From contig CAZHDY010000001.1 in assembly GCA_964531025.1 (NCBI GenBank), positions 310,001 through 374,000 of the forward strand: 64,000 bases of DNA. The letters are read 5' to 3'. The notes beneath the pieces were generated by a model that was not told the DNA's origin, did no database searches, and saw nothing but the letters and a program-made list of their open reading frames with translations. The position numbers were made by a program, and so were the translations under genes. This DNA comes from CALMEC01 sp964531025 (lineage in GTDB: Bacteria; Actinomycetota; Thermoleophilia; Miltoncostaeales; Miltoncostaeaceae). The number at the start of each line of letters is the position of its first letter. The stretch's first letter is position 1. Positions 28,997 to 38,282 of this stretch are shown here, in pieces.

Positions 28997-30264
28997 CGCA
29001 GGGAACCGCCTTCGCACCGATCCCCGTGGTGGAGGTGGACCGTGCGGCCCCCTCGCCATGGTCGGGTGTCCGTCCCAACTCCCAGGGCCGGGTGCACATC
29101 CGTCTGCTGGACCGCGGATGGCCGATCGCGGATACGACCCTGGAGGGTCTGGATGGCATGACCCGGGAAGACCTGGAGCGCCTCCTGGACCGCTGGGTCG
29201 AGTCCCTGCCGGAGGTCGTCCCGTCCCACTGGCCCGACCGGGTCGACGACGACACTCCCGCGGCCTCGGTGGTCGTGTGCACCCTGGGGCGAACCGACGA
29301 GCTGCTCGTCACGCTGTCGGCCCTGCGACGCCAGGATCATCCCGACTTCGAGATCGTGGTGGTCGACAACGAGCCGGCCACCGGGCGCGTCGCCCGTATG
29401 GTCGCGGAGCTGATCGAGGACGAGGGCGCGGACCCGGATCGCCCGGCGCCCGTGTGTGTCGCCGAGCCGCGGCCCGGCCTGTCCCGCGCGCGCAACGCCG
29501 GGGTGCATGCCGCCCGGCACGAGCTGATCGCCTTCACGGACGACGACGCCATTCCCGGCCCTGGATGGCTGCGTTCGATCGTCGAGCCCTTCGCCGCGGA
29601 CCCGGGAGTCGGATGCGTGACCGGACCGGTGCTGCCCTCCGCATTGGACACCGAACCGCAATGGTGGTTCGAGCAGGCCGCGGGCTTCGGCAAGGGATTC
29701 GCCGCCATGTACTGGGGATCTCATCCCCCGGGTCCTCGCCTGGCGAGCTGGGTGCGGCCTGGTCACCGCGGCGTCGCATTCCCGTTCACCGGGACCGACT
29801 TCGGCAGCGGCAACAACATGGCCTTCCGACGCAGCGTGCTGGACGGGGTCGGACCGTTCGACGCCGCCCTGGGTGCCGGATCGTTGACGATGGGAGGCGA
29901 GGACCTCGACATGTTCCGACGCGTCTTCACCGCGGGACACGGAATCGTCTACCACCCCGCCGCTCTTGTCACCCATACGCATCGCGAAACGGTTCCCGCA
30001 CTCCGCCGGCAGATGTACGGCTACGGCCTCGGGATGGCCGCGGTGATGCTGAAGCAGGTTCTCTCGCGCGACGCCCTTCGTCTGCTGCGGCTCGCGCCGG
30101 CCTCCGTGAGGTACCTGCTCGGCAGTGGCTCGGCCAAGAACGCCGACAAGCGCCCCGACTTCCCTCCCGAGCTGACACGGGTGGAGTTGCGCGGGTATCT
30201 GGCCGCGCCGTGGATCTACCTGAGGTCACGCATGGCCACGCGCGCCGATCGGAAGGCAGACTGA
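28993..30264 (+). CDS. GT2 glycosyltransferase with an FxPIPVV N-terminal module
   Basis: Third GT2 of the operon. 423 residues. The first 95 residues form an extra module (FAPIPVVEVD, then VHIRLLDRGWPIAD) before the GT-A core at about 96-330 (SVVVCTLGRTDELL, VVVDNEPATGRVA, GLSRARNAGVH, AFTDDDAIPGPGWL, GSGNNMAFRRSVL, GGEDLDMFRRV). The same layout occurs in the gene at 42557-43858, which begins FEPIPVVDLD and has VLVRRAGWPVGQ, so the two are paralogues in different operons of one locus. C-terminal region has an amphipathic and hydrophobic part. ATGA overlap with the upstream gene. Confidence 0.85.
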   Translation: MTQGTAFAPIPVVEVDRAAPSPWSGVRPNSQGRVHIRLLDRGWPIADTTLEGLDGMTREDLERLLDRWVESLPEVVPSHWPDRVDDDTPAASVVVCTLGRTDELLVTLSALRRQDHPDFEIVVVDNEPATGRVARMVAELIEDEGADPDRPAPVCVAEPRPGLSRARNAGVHAARHELIAFTDDDAIPGPGWLRSIVEPFAADPGVGCVTGPVLPSALDTEPQWWFEQAAGFGKGFAAMYWGSHPPGPRLASWVRPGHRGVAFPFTGTDFGSGNNMAFRRSVLDGVGPFDAALGAGSLTMGGEDLDMFRRVFTAGHGIVYHPAALVTHTHRETVPALRRQMYGYGLGMAAVMLKQVLSRDALRLLRLAPASVRYLLGSGSAKNADKRPDFPPELTRVELRGYLAAPWIYLRSRMATRADRKAD

Positions 30265-30275
30265 TCCCGGCGACC

Positions 30276-31568
30276 ATGTCCCCACAGCCCGGCACCCCGG
30301 ATCCGGAAACCGAGCCGACGGTGCCGACCGTCGAGGCGGACCGACTCGGGCGCAACTTTCGTCATCTGGCGCTATCCGGCGTCGTGACCGCCGTGATGGG
30401 ATTCGTCTACTGGTGGGCCGCCGAGCGACTCTTCCACACCGCCGAAGTGGGCCGCGCAAACGTCGCGGTGACGACCGCGACGATGCTCGGCACCCTGTCC
30501 TGTGTCTCCCTGGGCGGTATGTACGAGCGCTTCCTGACCCCCAGCGGCCACCGCGCACGCAGCATGATCGCCGCCGGATGCGGAATCGTGCTCGGTGCCG
30601 CTCTCGTGGTCGGCTCCGGCTTCGCCCTGCTCGACCCGAGCGACCTGTTCACCGATACGGCCGAACGACTCTGGTATCCCGTGATCGTCGCCGCCTTCGC
30701 CGTCTTCGCCCTGGCCGACCCGATCCTTGTCGGTCTGCGCGACGCCGGAATCGTCGCGGTGAAGAACATCACCCATGCGATCGCAAAGCTTGCCGTGCTG
30801 CCCCTCGCCGTCCTGGTCACCGGATCGGCCTGGGTGATCTACGGCAGTTGGGCCCTCTTCTGCGGTGTGGCCGCCGTACTGGCCCTGTTCTGGGCGTGGC
30901 GACGTAGCACGCTGCCGCTGCTCGACCAGCCGGCCCGGCTCCCCCAGGCCCGGAGCCTTGTGACCCACCACGCAGCGGTCTTCTCGATGATGGTGGTGTC
31001 GCTGGTCCTCCCGCTGTACCTCCCGCTCGTCGTGCTCCACGAGACCGATTCCACGCACGCCGCCTGGTTCGGTGTCGCACAGGTTCTGGTCAGCGGTTCG
31101 ACCCTCTTCCTCGCTGCGGTCCACTCCTCATATGTCGCTGAGGCCTCACATCACGGAACCGACACGGCGACGGTCACCCGCCGGATGGCACGGTTGAGCG
31201 GTCTCCTCGCGCTGGGCTGCGCCGCGGTGCTCGGGCTGGCCGGTCCGCCACTCCTGTGGATCGTGGGTCACGACTATCAGAAGCACGCGACGGGACATCT
31301 CGTGCTGATGGCGATCTCGATCATCCCGCAGGCCGTCGTGGGCGCCTATGCGGTGATGGCCCGGGTCCGCAACCGTCTGCGACTGGCTCTCGCGGTACAG
31401 ATCGCCACGGTCGTGCTCGTTGTCTCCCTGGCACCCTGGGCCGTCCGCGAATGGGGACTGACCGGAGTCGGCGCCGTGTTCCTGACCACCGAATCCGCGG
31501 CGGCCCTCATCGTGCTCGTCCCGCTGATCGGATCCTGGCGCGTCCTGACACGACGGACGGAACCGTGA
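30276..31568 (+). CDS. Polysaccharide flippase-like polytopic membrane protein
   Basis: Predicted Wzx/MATE-like transporter moving lipid-linked oligosaccharide across the membrane. 430 residues with about 12 to 14 hydrophobic segments spread over the whole length (e.g. VTAVMGFVYWWAAERLF, LWYPVIVAAFAVFALAD, ALFCGVAAVLALFWAW, FSMMVVSLVLPLYLPLVVL, LLALGCAAVLGLAGPPLLW). The N-terminus NFRHLALSGVVTAVMGF and the YWWAAERLFHTAEVGRANV segment are typical of the polysaccharide-export superfamily. The ATG at 30276 lies 11 bases after the preceding gene; the ribosome-binding site is weak, GGAAGG being rather far. GTGA overlap with the GT4 gene. Confidence 0.8.
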   Translation: MSPQPGTPDPETEPTVPTVEADRLGRNFRHLALSGVVTAVMGFVYWWAAERLFHTAEVGRANVAVTTATMLGTLSCVSLGGMYERFLTPSGHRARSMIAAGCGIVLGAALVVGSGFALLDPSDLFTDTAERLWYPVIVAAFAVFALADPILVGLRDAGIVAVKNITHAIAKLAVLPLAVLVTGSAWVIYGSWALFCGVAAVLALFWAWRRSTLPLLDQPARLPQARSLVTHHAAVFSMMVVSLVLPLYLPLVVLHETDSTHAAWFGVAQVLVSGSTLFLAAVHSSYVAEASHHGTDTATVTRRMARLSGLLALGCAAVLGLAGPPLLWIVGHDYQKHATGHLVLMAISIIPQAVVGAYAVMARVRNRLRLALAVQIATVVLVVSLAPWAVREWGLTGVGAVFLTTESAAALIVLVPLIGSWRVLTRRTEP

Positions 31569-32815
31569 GCGCGGACACCGCATCCGCTCTTCCCGCCGAT
31601 ATCGATGTGGTGCTGGCATTCGACACGCTGGACGCCATGGGCGGAGTCCAGCGTGTGGTCGCCCTGCTGGCTCCCGAGCTGATCGCGTCCGGCGTCCGCA
31701 CGGGCGTGGTGACTCTGCGCCAGGAACGTGACCGCCCGATACCGACGTTTCCCGCCGACTCCGCGATCCCCCGGGTCGTCCTCGGCACCGAACCCGCGGC
31801 GATGCCCTACAGCCCGCTTCCCGCCCATCGTGCGCTGCGCCTCCTTCTTCGCGGACGTGTGGACGCAGTACGCTCATTTCGCGCCGGCGCGCGGGAGATG
31901 CGAGCGGTCCTGGCCGAGATGAACGGCCCGGTCGTGGTGTGCATGCAGCTGCAGAGCGCCGAGTACGCCATCGCCGGAGGGGTCCTGCCGCAGCGTCTGG
32001 TGTTCCAGTGGCACGGATCCTTCGAGCAGGCGGTCCGCTTCCGGGAGCTCGACAGGATCCGCTGGGTCTCACGACGTGCGGCCACCACGCTCGCCCTCAA
32101 CCCGGGCGACGCCGCCAAGCTCGCCGACGCCGGCGTACAGCGCACCGGATGGATACGGAACCCCGTCGATCTCGACACCCTCTCCCGGCCGGACGAGGAA
32201 CTGACTCCACGGCGCCGGCGCGTGGTTGCTGCGGGACGCTTCGTGGCGGAGAAGGGCTTCGACCTCCTGCTCGATGCCTGGACCCGGATCGCGGACCGCC
32301 ACCCGGGCTGGGAGCTCGTGGTGCACGGGGAGGGGCCGGTTCGCGACGACCTCGCCCGACGCTTCGCGGACGCCGCCTCCGCAGGCGTCCGAGCACGGCT
32401 GCTCCCTCCGACCGACGATCTGCCGGCGCTCCTGCGTCAGAACGGGATCCATGTCCTCCCGTCCCGAAACGAGGGGATGGGGCTCGTACTCGCCGAGGCC
32501 ATGTGCTGCGGTACCCCCAACGTCGCATTCGACTGCTCGTCAGGAGTACACGAACTGCTGGCCGACGGCGCCGGAATCCTGGTCCCATCCGGCGACGTCG
32601 CCGCGCTGGCCGAGACGCTTTCGGCGCTCATGGACGATCCGGACCGACGCGACGCCGTCGCGGCGAGTGGCCGTGCCCGCGTCGCCGAGTTCAGCGTGGA
32701 GCGCGCAACGGAGGCCTGGCGCGACCTGTTGCGGCGGATCGATACCGATCGCGACGGCGCAGTTGCACGAACCGCCGGCTCAGCGGGCGGGACGCAGCCG
32801 ACCGCTCCTTCGTGA
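31565..32815 (+). CDS. GT4 family glycosyltransferase
   Basis: GT-B fold retaining glycosyltransferase, last gene of the first polysaccharide operon. 416 residues. N-terminal domain begins DIDVVLAFDTLDAMGGVQRVV (the GG loop); C-terminal domain has RRRVVAAGRFVAEKGFDLLLDAW, WELVVHGEGP and HVLPSRNEGMGLVLAEAMCCGTPNVAFD, the E-x7-E signature of GT4. It may add the first or internal sugar on the cytoplasmic face. GTG start overlapping the flippase stop. Its 3' end overlaps the end of the convergent chorismate-lyase-like gene by 36 bases. Confidence 0.87.
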   Translation: MSADTASALPADIDVVLAFDTLDAMGGVQRVVALLAPELIASGVRTGVVTLRQERDRPIPTFPADSAIPRVVLGTEPAAMPYSPLPAHRALRLLLRGRVDAVRSFRAGAREMRAVLAEMNGPVVVCMQLQSAEYAIAGGVLPQRLVFQWHGSFEQAVRFRELDRIRWVSRRAATTLALNPGDAAKLADAGVQRTGWIRNPVDLDTLSRPDEELTPRRRRVVAAGRFVAEKGFDLLLDAWTRIADRHPGWELVVHGEGPVRDDLARRFADAASAGVRARLLPPTDDLPALLRQNGIHVLPSRNEGMGLVLAEAMCCGTPNVAFDCSSGVHELLADGAGILVPSGDVAALAETLSALMDDPDRRDAVAASGRARVAEFSVERATEAWRDLLRRIDTDRDGAVARTAGSAGGTQPTAPS

Positions 32816-33436
32816 GCGCCGCGGTGACTCGCCCGCCGGTTCGAACACGTCCGGGCTGAACCACTCCACCAGGTGAGCGATCGGATCGTCACCCGACGAT
32901 GGCAGCATCAGGTACTCACGCGCCGGGACCAGCGTGTCGGGGTCGTGTGATCCCGCGAGCACCGATCCCCATCGACCTGCGGGCACGCGCCCCCACTTCG
33001 CGATCTTCCGCGTCGTGACGACGCCGGCCTCGTGCAGGGTCCGACCCAGCGGGTCGTCCGTCGTGGCGAGGGTATGACGGACCGACTCCGGCACCCGCTC
33101 GAGTACGGCCACCACGGTGGAGGCACCCCACACCTCACGTCCGGTCAGAAGCACCTCACGGATGAGGAGTGAGTCCTCGGGGGCCGGCCGCAGGCCGGCG
33201 ACCGCGCGGGAGACCTGCTTGCCGATCGGCTCGCCCGCCGTGCCGGTGTACTCGTCCCCCGCCTCGATGACCGCCAGGTCCTGGTCGCCGGCAAGCACCC
33301 AGTGAGCGCGGACCGTCACGGTGATGCGATCACCGGTGAGCACCTCGAGCGAGGTGGTGGTGAGTCCGTCACCACGCAGCACCAACTGCACCACGCGCCC
33401 GAGACCGGGCAGCTCGTCGGAGGCCGCGACGCTCAC
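32780..33436 (-). CDS. Chorismate lyase (UbiC)-like protein
   Basis: Probable chorismate-pyruvate lyase fold protein, which would yield 4-hydroxybenzoate. 218 residues from the GTG at 33436, which overlaps the stop of the upstream A-PCP-TE gene (GTGA). What supports it: GLTTTSLEVLTGDRITVTV for the N-terminal strand pair, SLLIREVLLTGREVWGASTVV for the arginine strand, DDPLGRTLHEAGVVTTRKI, and REYLMLP near the C-terminus, in the place of the catalytic Glu (E-x-F/L-L-P) of UbiC. The C-terminal 30 residues are a basic tail, RRSRRSGRLR. Coupled to an adenylating enzyme, its product is the likely substrate of that enzyme. Activity, as opposed to fold, is inferred. Confidence 0.62.
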   Translation of the reverse strand: MSVAASDELPGLGRVVQLVLRGDGLTTTSLEVLTGDRITVTVRAHWVLAGDQDLAVIEAGDEYTGTAGEPIGKQVSRAVAGLRPAPEDSLLIREVLLTGREVWGASTVVAVLERVPESVRHTLATTDDPLGRTLHEAGVVTTRKIAKWGRVPAGRWGSVLAGSHDPDTLVPAREYLMLPSSGDDPIAHLVEWFSPDVFEPAGESPRRSRRSGRLRPAR

Positions 33437-36042
33437 CGCGCAGCATCCAGCATGTCGCAGGCCGTCGCCGCAACCCGGTCCACCCACGGCGGCTTCAGCA
33501 CACCCACGTGGTCGCAGGGCATCTCGGTCACGTGGTGATCACCGGTCAGTACCTGATCCCACCAGTGCCGGCCGTCCAGGTTCTCGGTGCTCAGGAACAC
33601 CTGGCTCGCGCCGTCCCAGGGCTTCGGGTGGTAGCGCTCGGTGAGACGCAGGCCGTGCTGGAAGAAGACCTCGTCACGGGTGGTCGGCCGGAACGGGTAC
33701 CACCCGGCACCCAGCAGCTGGAACCGGGTGCGCCACAGCTCCCACCTGGTCTGCTCCCGCATCCCGGCGATCCGCACCCGAGGCACGGGCTCTCCCGTCT
33801 TACGTGCCAGGTGTCCGGGCAACACGGTGTCCAGCATGACCAGGCCGTCCACCCGGTAGCCGTCCGCGCGCAGCATGTGCGCCGCCTCGAGGGCCAGCAG
33901 GCCACCCAGCGAGTGCCCGATCAGGACGAGCGGAGGAGCCCCGGCCGGATCGCCCAGATCGGCGCGGATGGTGCGCATGTAGCGCCGCGCGGTGGCGGTC
34001 ACCGACCAGTCCGGGATGGCGATGCCGTCGAACCCGCGGATCTGGAAGGCGGTCACGGGGTGCTCCACCGGGAGCGCCCGCACCAGGTCACTGAAGAGGT
34101 ACGCGGGCCCGCCCGCACCGGCGAAGCAATAGATCACGGGGAGATCGGCACCCGACTCGGCCGCATCGGGCGCCCGGCGCAGGCGCACCACATGGCGCGG
34201 ATCACGCGTCGTGCCGTCATCACCACGACGGGCCGCCACGAGCCGGGCGAACTGGGCCACCGTGGGCGCCGTGGCCAGGTCGGAGCCCATCACGTGCACC
34301 CGGTCCTCGGCCAGCGAGGCGATCACCTCCTCCACCGACAACGAGTCACCACCCAGCGCAAAGAAGTCGTCGTCACGCGACAACTCGTCGACGCCGAGCA
34401 CCGGACCCCAGTGGCGGGCGACGAGCACCTCCCACTGATTGCGGGGCGACTCGGACGACGCACGCCGGGGGACCGCAGGCAAAGCACCACGATCCACCTT
34501 GCCGCGCTCGGTCAGGGGAAGGGCGTCCAGCAGCATGAGCGCGTGCGGAACCATCCACTCGGGAACGCGGGTGCGCACGCCGCTTCGCAGCGCGGCCAAC
34601 GACGGCGGACGGACACCCGCGGCGGGTACCACGTATCCGACGAGGCGCGGGTCGCGGTCCTGATCGACCACGACGACGGCGTCTGCGACCGACGGCTGCG
34701 CGCGGAGCGCCGCCTCGACCTCCCCTGGCTCGACCAGGTAGCCGCGGATCTTGACGGCATCGTCGTTCCGCCCGCGCAGCTCGAGCGAGCCGTCGGAACG
34801 GACCGCGCCACGATCACCGGTCCGAAAGACACGATTGCCGTCCGTATCCGTGCTGAAGACCGCGGCTGTCCCCTCCGGATTGCGCCAGTACCCACTGGCC
34901 AGGTGTCGACCGCTGACCACGAGCCGACCGGGCTCACCGTCGGCCACCGGTGCACCATCGGTGTCGGTAGCGGTGATGGTCTTTCCGTCCACCACCCGGC
35001 CGGCCGGAATCGGTCCGTCGAGCTCGTCGTCGGGCGTCGCGTGGAAAAAGGACAGATGTCCCGTCTCCGACGAGCCCAGGTAGTTGGCGTAGTGCGCCCG
35101 AGGCAACCAGTTCCTCGCCTGGGCGACGTCACGCCCGTGGGCCGCCTCGCCACATGTCGTCAGCAGCCGGACGCCCTCGAAGCTGCGGTGCGACAAGGCA
35201 CCGGTCAGATGGCGGAGGAGCGACGGGGTGAGGTGAAGGGTCGTGACCCCGGCCCCGTCCAGCCAGTCGCCGGTCTCGCGCACCGGGTGCATCCGCAGGT
35301 CGCGGGCCGCGACCCGGCAGCCGTTGAGCACGCCAGCGAAGAGGATCTCCTGACCCGCCGCATAGGCCGGCGGAAGCGCCAGTGCAAGCACATCGTCGGG
35401 GGTGAGCCCGAACTGGATGCGGCTGATCGCGGCGCCGTTCACCACCGCCCCCTGCGTAAGGGTCACCCCCTTGGGCGCGCCGGTGGACCCCGACGTGTAG
35501 ACGATGGAACCGGGGTCGTCGCAGGTCTGTCCGGTCGCGGGTTCCGGGGCATCGGCGGCACGCGCCACCAGAGCGTCCAACCAGTCCCCGTCGATGGTGT
35601 GGACCGGTGGGATCGCAGAACCGTCCTCCGCGTATGCCGTAGCGGTGGCCTCGGTCACGACGGGGGCGGCGGCACGGTCGGAGACCATGATGCGCGCGCC
35701 GGATACCGACAGGACGTGCCGGATCCGTGCGGGAGGCTGCAGCGGGTCGACCAGGACCAGTGGCTGGCCGTGGTGCAGGACCGCCACGGCGGCGCTGAGC
35801 GCCGCGTGGTCCGAACCGCTCACCGCGATCGGATCGACCGTGCCGACACCGTTGTCGCGACACCAGGCGCGCCAACCGGCGCACGCAGTGGCCAGTGTGC
35901 CGTAGTCGACGGAGCCCGTCGATGCCTCCAGCGCCACAGCGCCCTCCCGGACGGCCACCACTCGGTCGAACTGCTCACCGAAGGTGCCCAGAGGGTTGGG
36001 AACGGGAACGTCGGTCAGCGGCCGATCGGCGGTCTGTGACAT
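33433..36042 (-). CDS. Stand-alone A-PCP-TE synthetase-like protein
   Basis: Three-domain NRPS-like enzyme that adenylates a carboxylic acid, holds it on a phosphopantetheine arm and releases or transfers it. 869 residues from an ATG with AGGAG upstream. Adenylation domain about 20-520: VYTSGSTGAPKGV (181-193), YLGSSETG (321-328), FRTGDRG, and Lys515 in ERGKVDRGAL. Carrier domain with Ser567 in FFALGGDSLS. Thioesterase with Ser711 in LIGHSLGGLL and His in CDHVGVL. The A4 region reads PPAYAAGQEI, with no Asp at the place that binds the alpha-amino group, so the substrate is probably not an amino acid. The partner chorismate-lyase-like gene suggests an aryl acid. Two GTTWGG-type operators lie upstream. 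Confidence 0.82.
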   Translation of the reverse strand: MSQTADRPLTDVPVPNPLGTFGEQFDRVVAVREGAVALEASTGSVDYGTLATACAGWRAWCRDNGVGTVDPIAVSGSDHAALSAAVAVLHHGQPLVLVDPLQPPARIRHVLSVSGARIMVSDRAAAPVVTEATATAYAEDGSAIPPVHTIDGDWLDALVARAADAPEPATGQTCDDPGSIVYTSGSTGAPKGVTLTQGAVVNGAAISRIQFGLTPDDVLALALPPAYAAGQEILFAGVLNGCRVAARDLRMHPVRETGDWLDGAGVTTLHLTPSLLRHLTGALSHRSFEGVRLLTTCGEAAHGRDVAQARNWLPRAHYANYLGSSETGHLSFFHATPDDELDGPIPAGRVVDGKTITATDTDGAPVADGEPGRLVVSGRHLASGYWRNPEGTAAVFSTDTDGNRVFRTGDRGAVRSDGSLELRGRNDDAVKIRGYLVEPGEVEAALRAQPSVADAVVVVDQDRDPRLVGYVVPAAGVRPPSLAALRSGVRTRVPEWMVPHALMLLDALPLTERGKVDRGALPAVPRRASSESPRNQWEVLVARHWGPVLGVDELSRDDDFFALGGDSLSVEEVIASLAEDRVHVMGSDLATAPTVAQFARLVAARRGDDGTTRDPRHVVRLRRAPDAAESGADLPVIYCFAGAGGPAYLFSDLVRALPVEHPVTAFQIRGFDGIAIPDWSVTATARRYMRTIRADLGDPAGAPPLVLIGHSLGGLLALEAAHMLRADGYRVDGLVMLDTVLPGHLARKTGEPVPRVRIAGMREQTRWELWRTRFQLLGAGWYPFRPTTRDEVFFQHGLRLTERYHPKPWDGASQVFLSTENLDGRHWWDQVLTGDHHVTEMPCDHVGVLKPPWVDRVAATACDMLDAAR

Positions 36043-36136
36043 TCGTATCTCTGCTCCTGGCGATGCGGTGGGCTCCGTAGTGCTCCTCCTCGGGGTGCGG
36101 CGGGTGTCCCGGACCTCGGAACGCACAAAGCTCTAT

Positions 36137-36167
36137 GTTAGGGAATACTAAGTTTGGGTACCCTAAC
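36137..36167. promoter_or_regulatory. Two abutting GTTWGG-N4-CTAA operators between divergent genes
   Basis: GTTAGG-GAAT-ACTAAG (36137-36152) and GTTTGG-GTAC-CCTAAC (36152-36167) sit 15 bases apart in the 218-base region between the A-PCP-TE gene and the secreted propeller gene. Possible -10 elements for both directions, TATGTT (36134-36139, +) and TAACAT (36140-36135, -), overlap the first site, so a bound protein would block both promoters. Confidence 0.65.
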
Positions 36168-36260
36168 GAGGGACGCCGTTTGCCGCCGTCATCCAACGGT
36201 GCGCGCATCCCCTGGGGTTCCCGCTCGCAGGTCCCTGACCACAATGAGAAGGAGAACACC

Positions 36261-38159
36261 GTGCTGAAGAGCGCCCGAACGGGTGACCGTTCCGCGCAGA
36301 GACGGAGCGTGAGGTCCCGGGTCCGCACGATTGTCGGAGCAGTCGCGCTGGCCGCCCTCACCCCGCTCACCGCACAGGCCGCGACCGTCTCGGCCGGAAA
36401 CCGGTCGTTCGACGTCGAGAGCACTGCCGTCCAGAACGAGGGCTACCAGGTCGCCCACTCGGCCAAGAACGACAGACTGTGGGTTACCGGCACCTCGCAC
36501 CACCGCACCCTCGGCTTCCCGGAAGCGCTGAAATCGGCGCTAACCGAGGTCAACCCCTCGAACCTCCAGGTGCTGCGGACCATCACGCCTCCCACCCTCC
36601 CGGCTCAGGCGGACCCCCAAAAGTCGGAGCGTCCCGAGGCGGTCTATGGCGTGGCCGTCGATGATGAGTACGACCGTGTCTGGACCAGCATCACCCGCGA
36701 GGACGCCGTCGTCGTCTACGACGCGGTCACGGGCGCGAGGATCAAGCGGATCGACGGCGTGGGACACAGCCGCGACATAGCGATCGATCCGTACCGCAAC
36801 ACGGCTTATGTGAGCGACCCCAACAACGGCTCGATCACGAAGATCGACACCGAGACGTTGGTGGTCAAGGAGACCCTCACGAACCTCGGCGGCAGCTTCT
36901 CGCCGATGAGCCTTGACCTGTACGCCACCCCGACGCAGGCCCTCCTCTACACGGTCAACCTCAACGACGGGCTGGTCCTCGAGATCGACTCGGTTAACAA
37001 GGCCACAAGCGTTGTCGGCCAGAGCGGCGGCAACCGTGCCTCGGGCATCGCCGTGGACGTCGTGCGACGCAGGGCGTATGTGGCCAGCCAGGACAGCCGT
37101 GACCTGCGCACCATGAACCTCGACACCGGTCAGGTGGTCGGTACGGCCCAGGCGTCGGGCGCCGTTCTGAACGTCGCGGTCGACAGCGACGAGGGAATCG
37201 TCTACTCGGCCGTCTTCGGATCGAGCACCGTGCTCGTAAGTGACGCCGACACCGGCGCCCGGATCGGTGAGATCCCCCTCGGCACCTCGCCCAACGACGT
37301 GATCGTCGCGAACGGGAAGGCATGGGCCGTCGATCGTTCCACCGCCGGACAGGGCGGCGTGTCCCAGCTGTGGCGGATCACCCCCGCCGGTAGTGGCGGC
37401 GGGGGTGGCACGGACCCCGGTCCGACCACACCGACCATCGAGATCGTCGGTCAGGCCACACTCGGTGGCACGGTCACCCTGCGAGGAACGAACTGGAAGC
37501 ACCCGTCCAACGGCGGATCGACCATCGCCATCAAGTTGGACGACGGTAAGTACCAGAAGACCGCCAATCCCGCCGAGGGCGTCTGGCAGGTGATCGAAGC
37601 GAACGCGGATGGTTCCTTCGAGGCCACCCTCCGTCTCCCGGACGGGACCACCGGTCCGAACGGATCGAACCCCGCCTACCCGACGGGCGCCCACTGGCTG
37701 CGGTTCCTCACCGGGTCGCTGAAGCCCGGTGACCAGGGTCGCTCGATCAAGGTGGACCTGAACGTGGGTGCCGCGACAGGTGCCGGTCCGACCGATCCTG
37801 GTACGACGACCCCTGGCACGACGACCCCCGGTACGACGGACCCTGGCACCACGCCGAAGGCAGCAGCCAAGGCGAAGCCCAAGGTCGGCGCCAGCGTCAA
37901 GCGCACGTTCTCGCAGCGCGAGCGCGTCACCGTCAAGGCCGTCGTCAACGGCCGGAAGCCCACGGGCACGATCGTCGTGCGCGTCGGCAAGCGCACCGTC
38001 AAGGTCGCACGCCTCACCAAGCCGAAGGGCAACCAGGCCATCGTCACCGTCAAGCTGCCCCGCCTGAAGCCCGGTAACCACACGGTCACCGTCTTCTACC
38101 TCGGCGACAACGCCAACGCACGGAACAGCTCGAAGGCCGTCCTCCGAGTCACCCGTTAG
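36261..38159 (+). CDS. Secreted YVTN-type beta-propeller protein with Ig-like C-terminus
   Basis: Extracellular protein, probably part of the matrix or cell surface. 632 residues from the GTG at 36261, with AGAAGGAG just before it. A long signal peptide runs through a basic segment (RSVRSRVRT), a hydrophobic core and TAQA-A. A six- or seven-bladed propeller follows (VYGVAVDDEYDRVW, VVYDAVTGARI, DIAIDPYRNTAYVSD, GIAVDVVRRRAYVAS, NVAVDSDEGIVYSA). After a glycine linker comes a domain with TLRGTNWKHPSNGGSTIAI, then a repeat of TTPGT units, then an Ala/Lys-rich linker and a basic Ig-like domain ending LPRLKPGNHTVTVFYLGD. That last domain is related to the C-terminus of the GH16 protein at 44087. 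Confidence 0.82.
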   Translation: MLKSARTGDRSAQRRSVRSRVRTIVGAVALAALTPLTAQAATVSAGNRSFDVESTAVQNEGYQVAHSAKNDRLWVTGTSHHRTLGFPEALKSALTEVNPSNLQVLRTITPPTLPAQADPQKSERPEAVYGVAVDDEYDRVWTSITREDAVVVYDAVTGARIKRIDGVGHSRDIAIDPYRNTAYVSDPNNGSITKIDTETLVVKETLTNLGGSFSPMSLDLYATPTQALLYTVNLNDGLVLEIDSVNKATSVVGQSGGNRASGIAVDVVRRRAYVASQDSRDLRTMNLDTGQVVGTAQASGAVLNVAVDSDEGIVYSAVFGSSTVLVSDADTGARIGEIPLGTSPNDVIVANGKAWAVDRSTAGQGGVSQLWRITPAGSGGGGGTDPGPTTPTIEIVGQATLGGTVTLRGTNWKHPSNGGSTIAIKLDDGKYQKTANPAEGVWQVIEANADGSFEATLRLPDGTTGPNGSNPAYPTGAHWLRFLTGSLKPGDQGRSIKVDLNVGAATGAGPTDPGTTTPGTTTPGTTDPGTTPKAAAKAKPKVGASVKRTFSQRERVTVKAVVNGRKPTGTIVVRVGKRTVKVARLTKPKGNQAIVTVKLPRLKPGNHTVTVFYLGDNANARNSSKAVLRVTR

Positions 38160-38171
38160 CAACACCCACAC

Positions 38172-38215
38172 AGGGGCGGCCGTCGGCACCCGTCGCGGTT
38201 CCGGCGGCCGCCCCT
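38172..38215 (+). terminator. Hairpin after the secreted propeller gene
   Basis: AGGGGCGGCCG (38172-38182) pairs with CGGCCGCCCCT (38205-38215), 11-bp stem with a 22-base loop, 12 bases after the stop, followed by CTCAATT. Confidence 0.6.
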
Positions 38216-38282
38216 CTCAATTCGCGATAGAAAGCCGACCATCGACTCCACGACCGCCAGCACGCCCGACGGCTCGACCGAC

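Noticed and set aside
33508..36039. Open frame of over 800 codons opposite the A-PCP-TE gene
   Set aside because: Antisense to a gene with intact NRPS motifs; composition is that of a complement frame and no start signal is seen.
32780..36042. Siderophore biosynthesis genes
   Set aside because: A chorismate enzyme with an A-PCP-TE protein could suggest this, but there is no isochorismate synthase, condensation domain, siderophore receptor or exporter nearby, and the surroundings are glycan genes.
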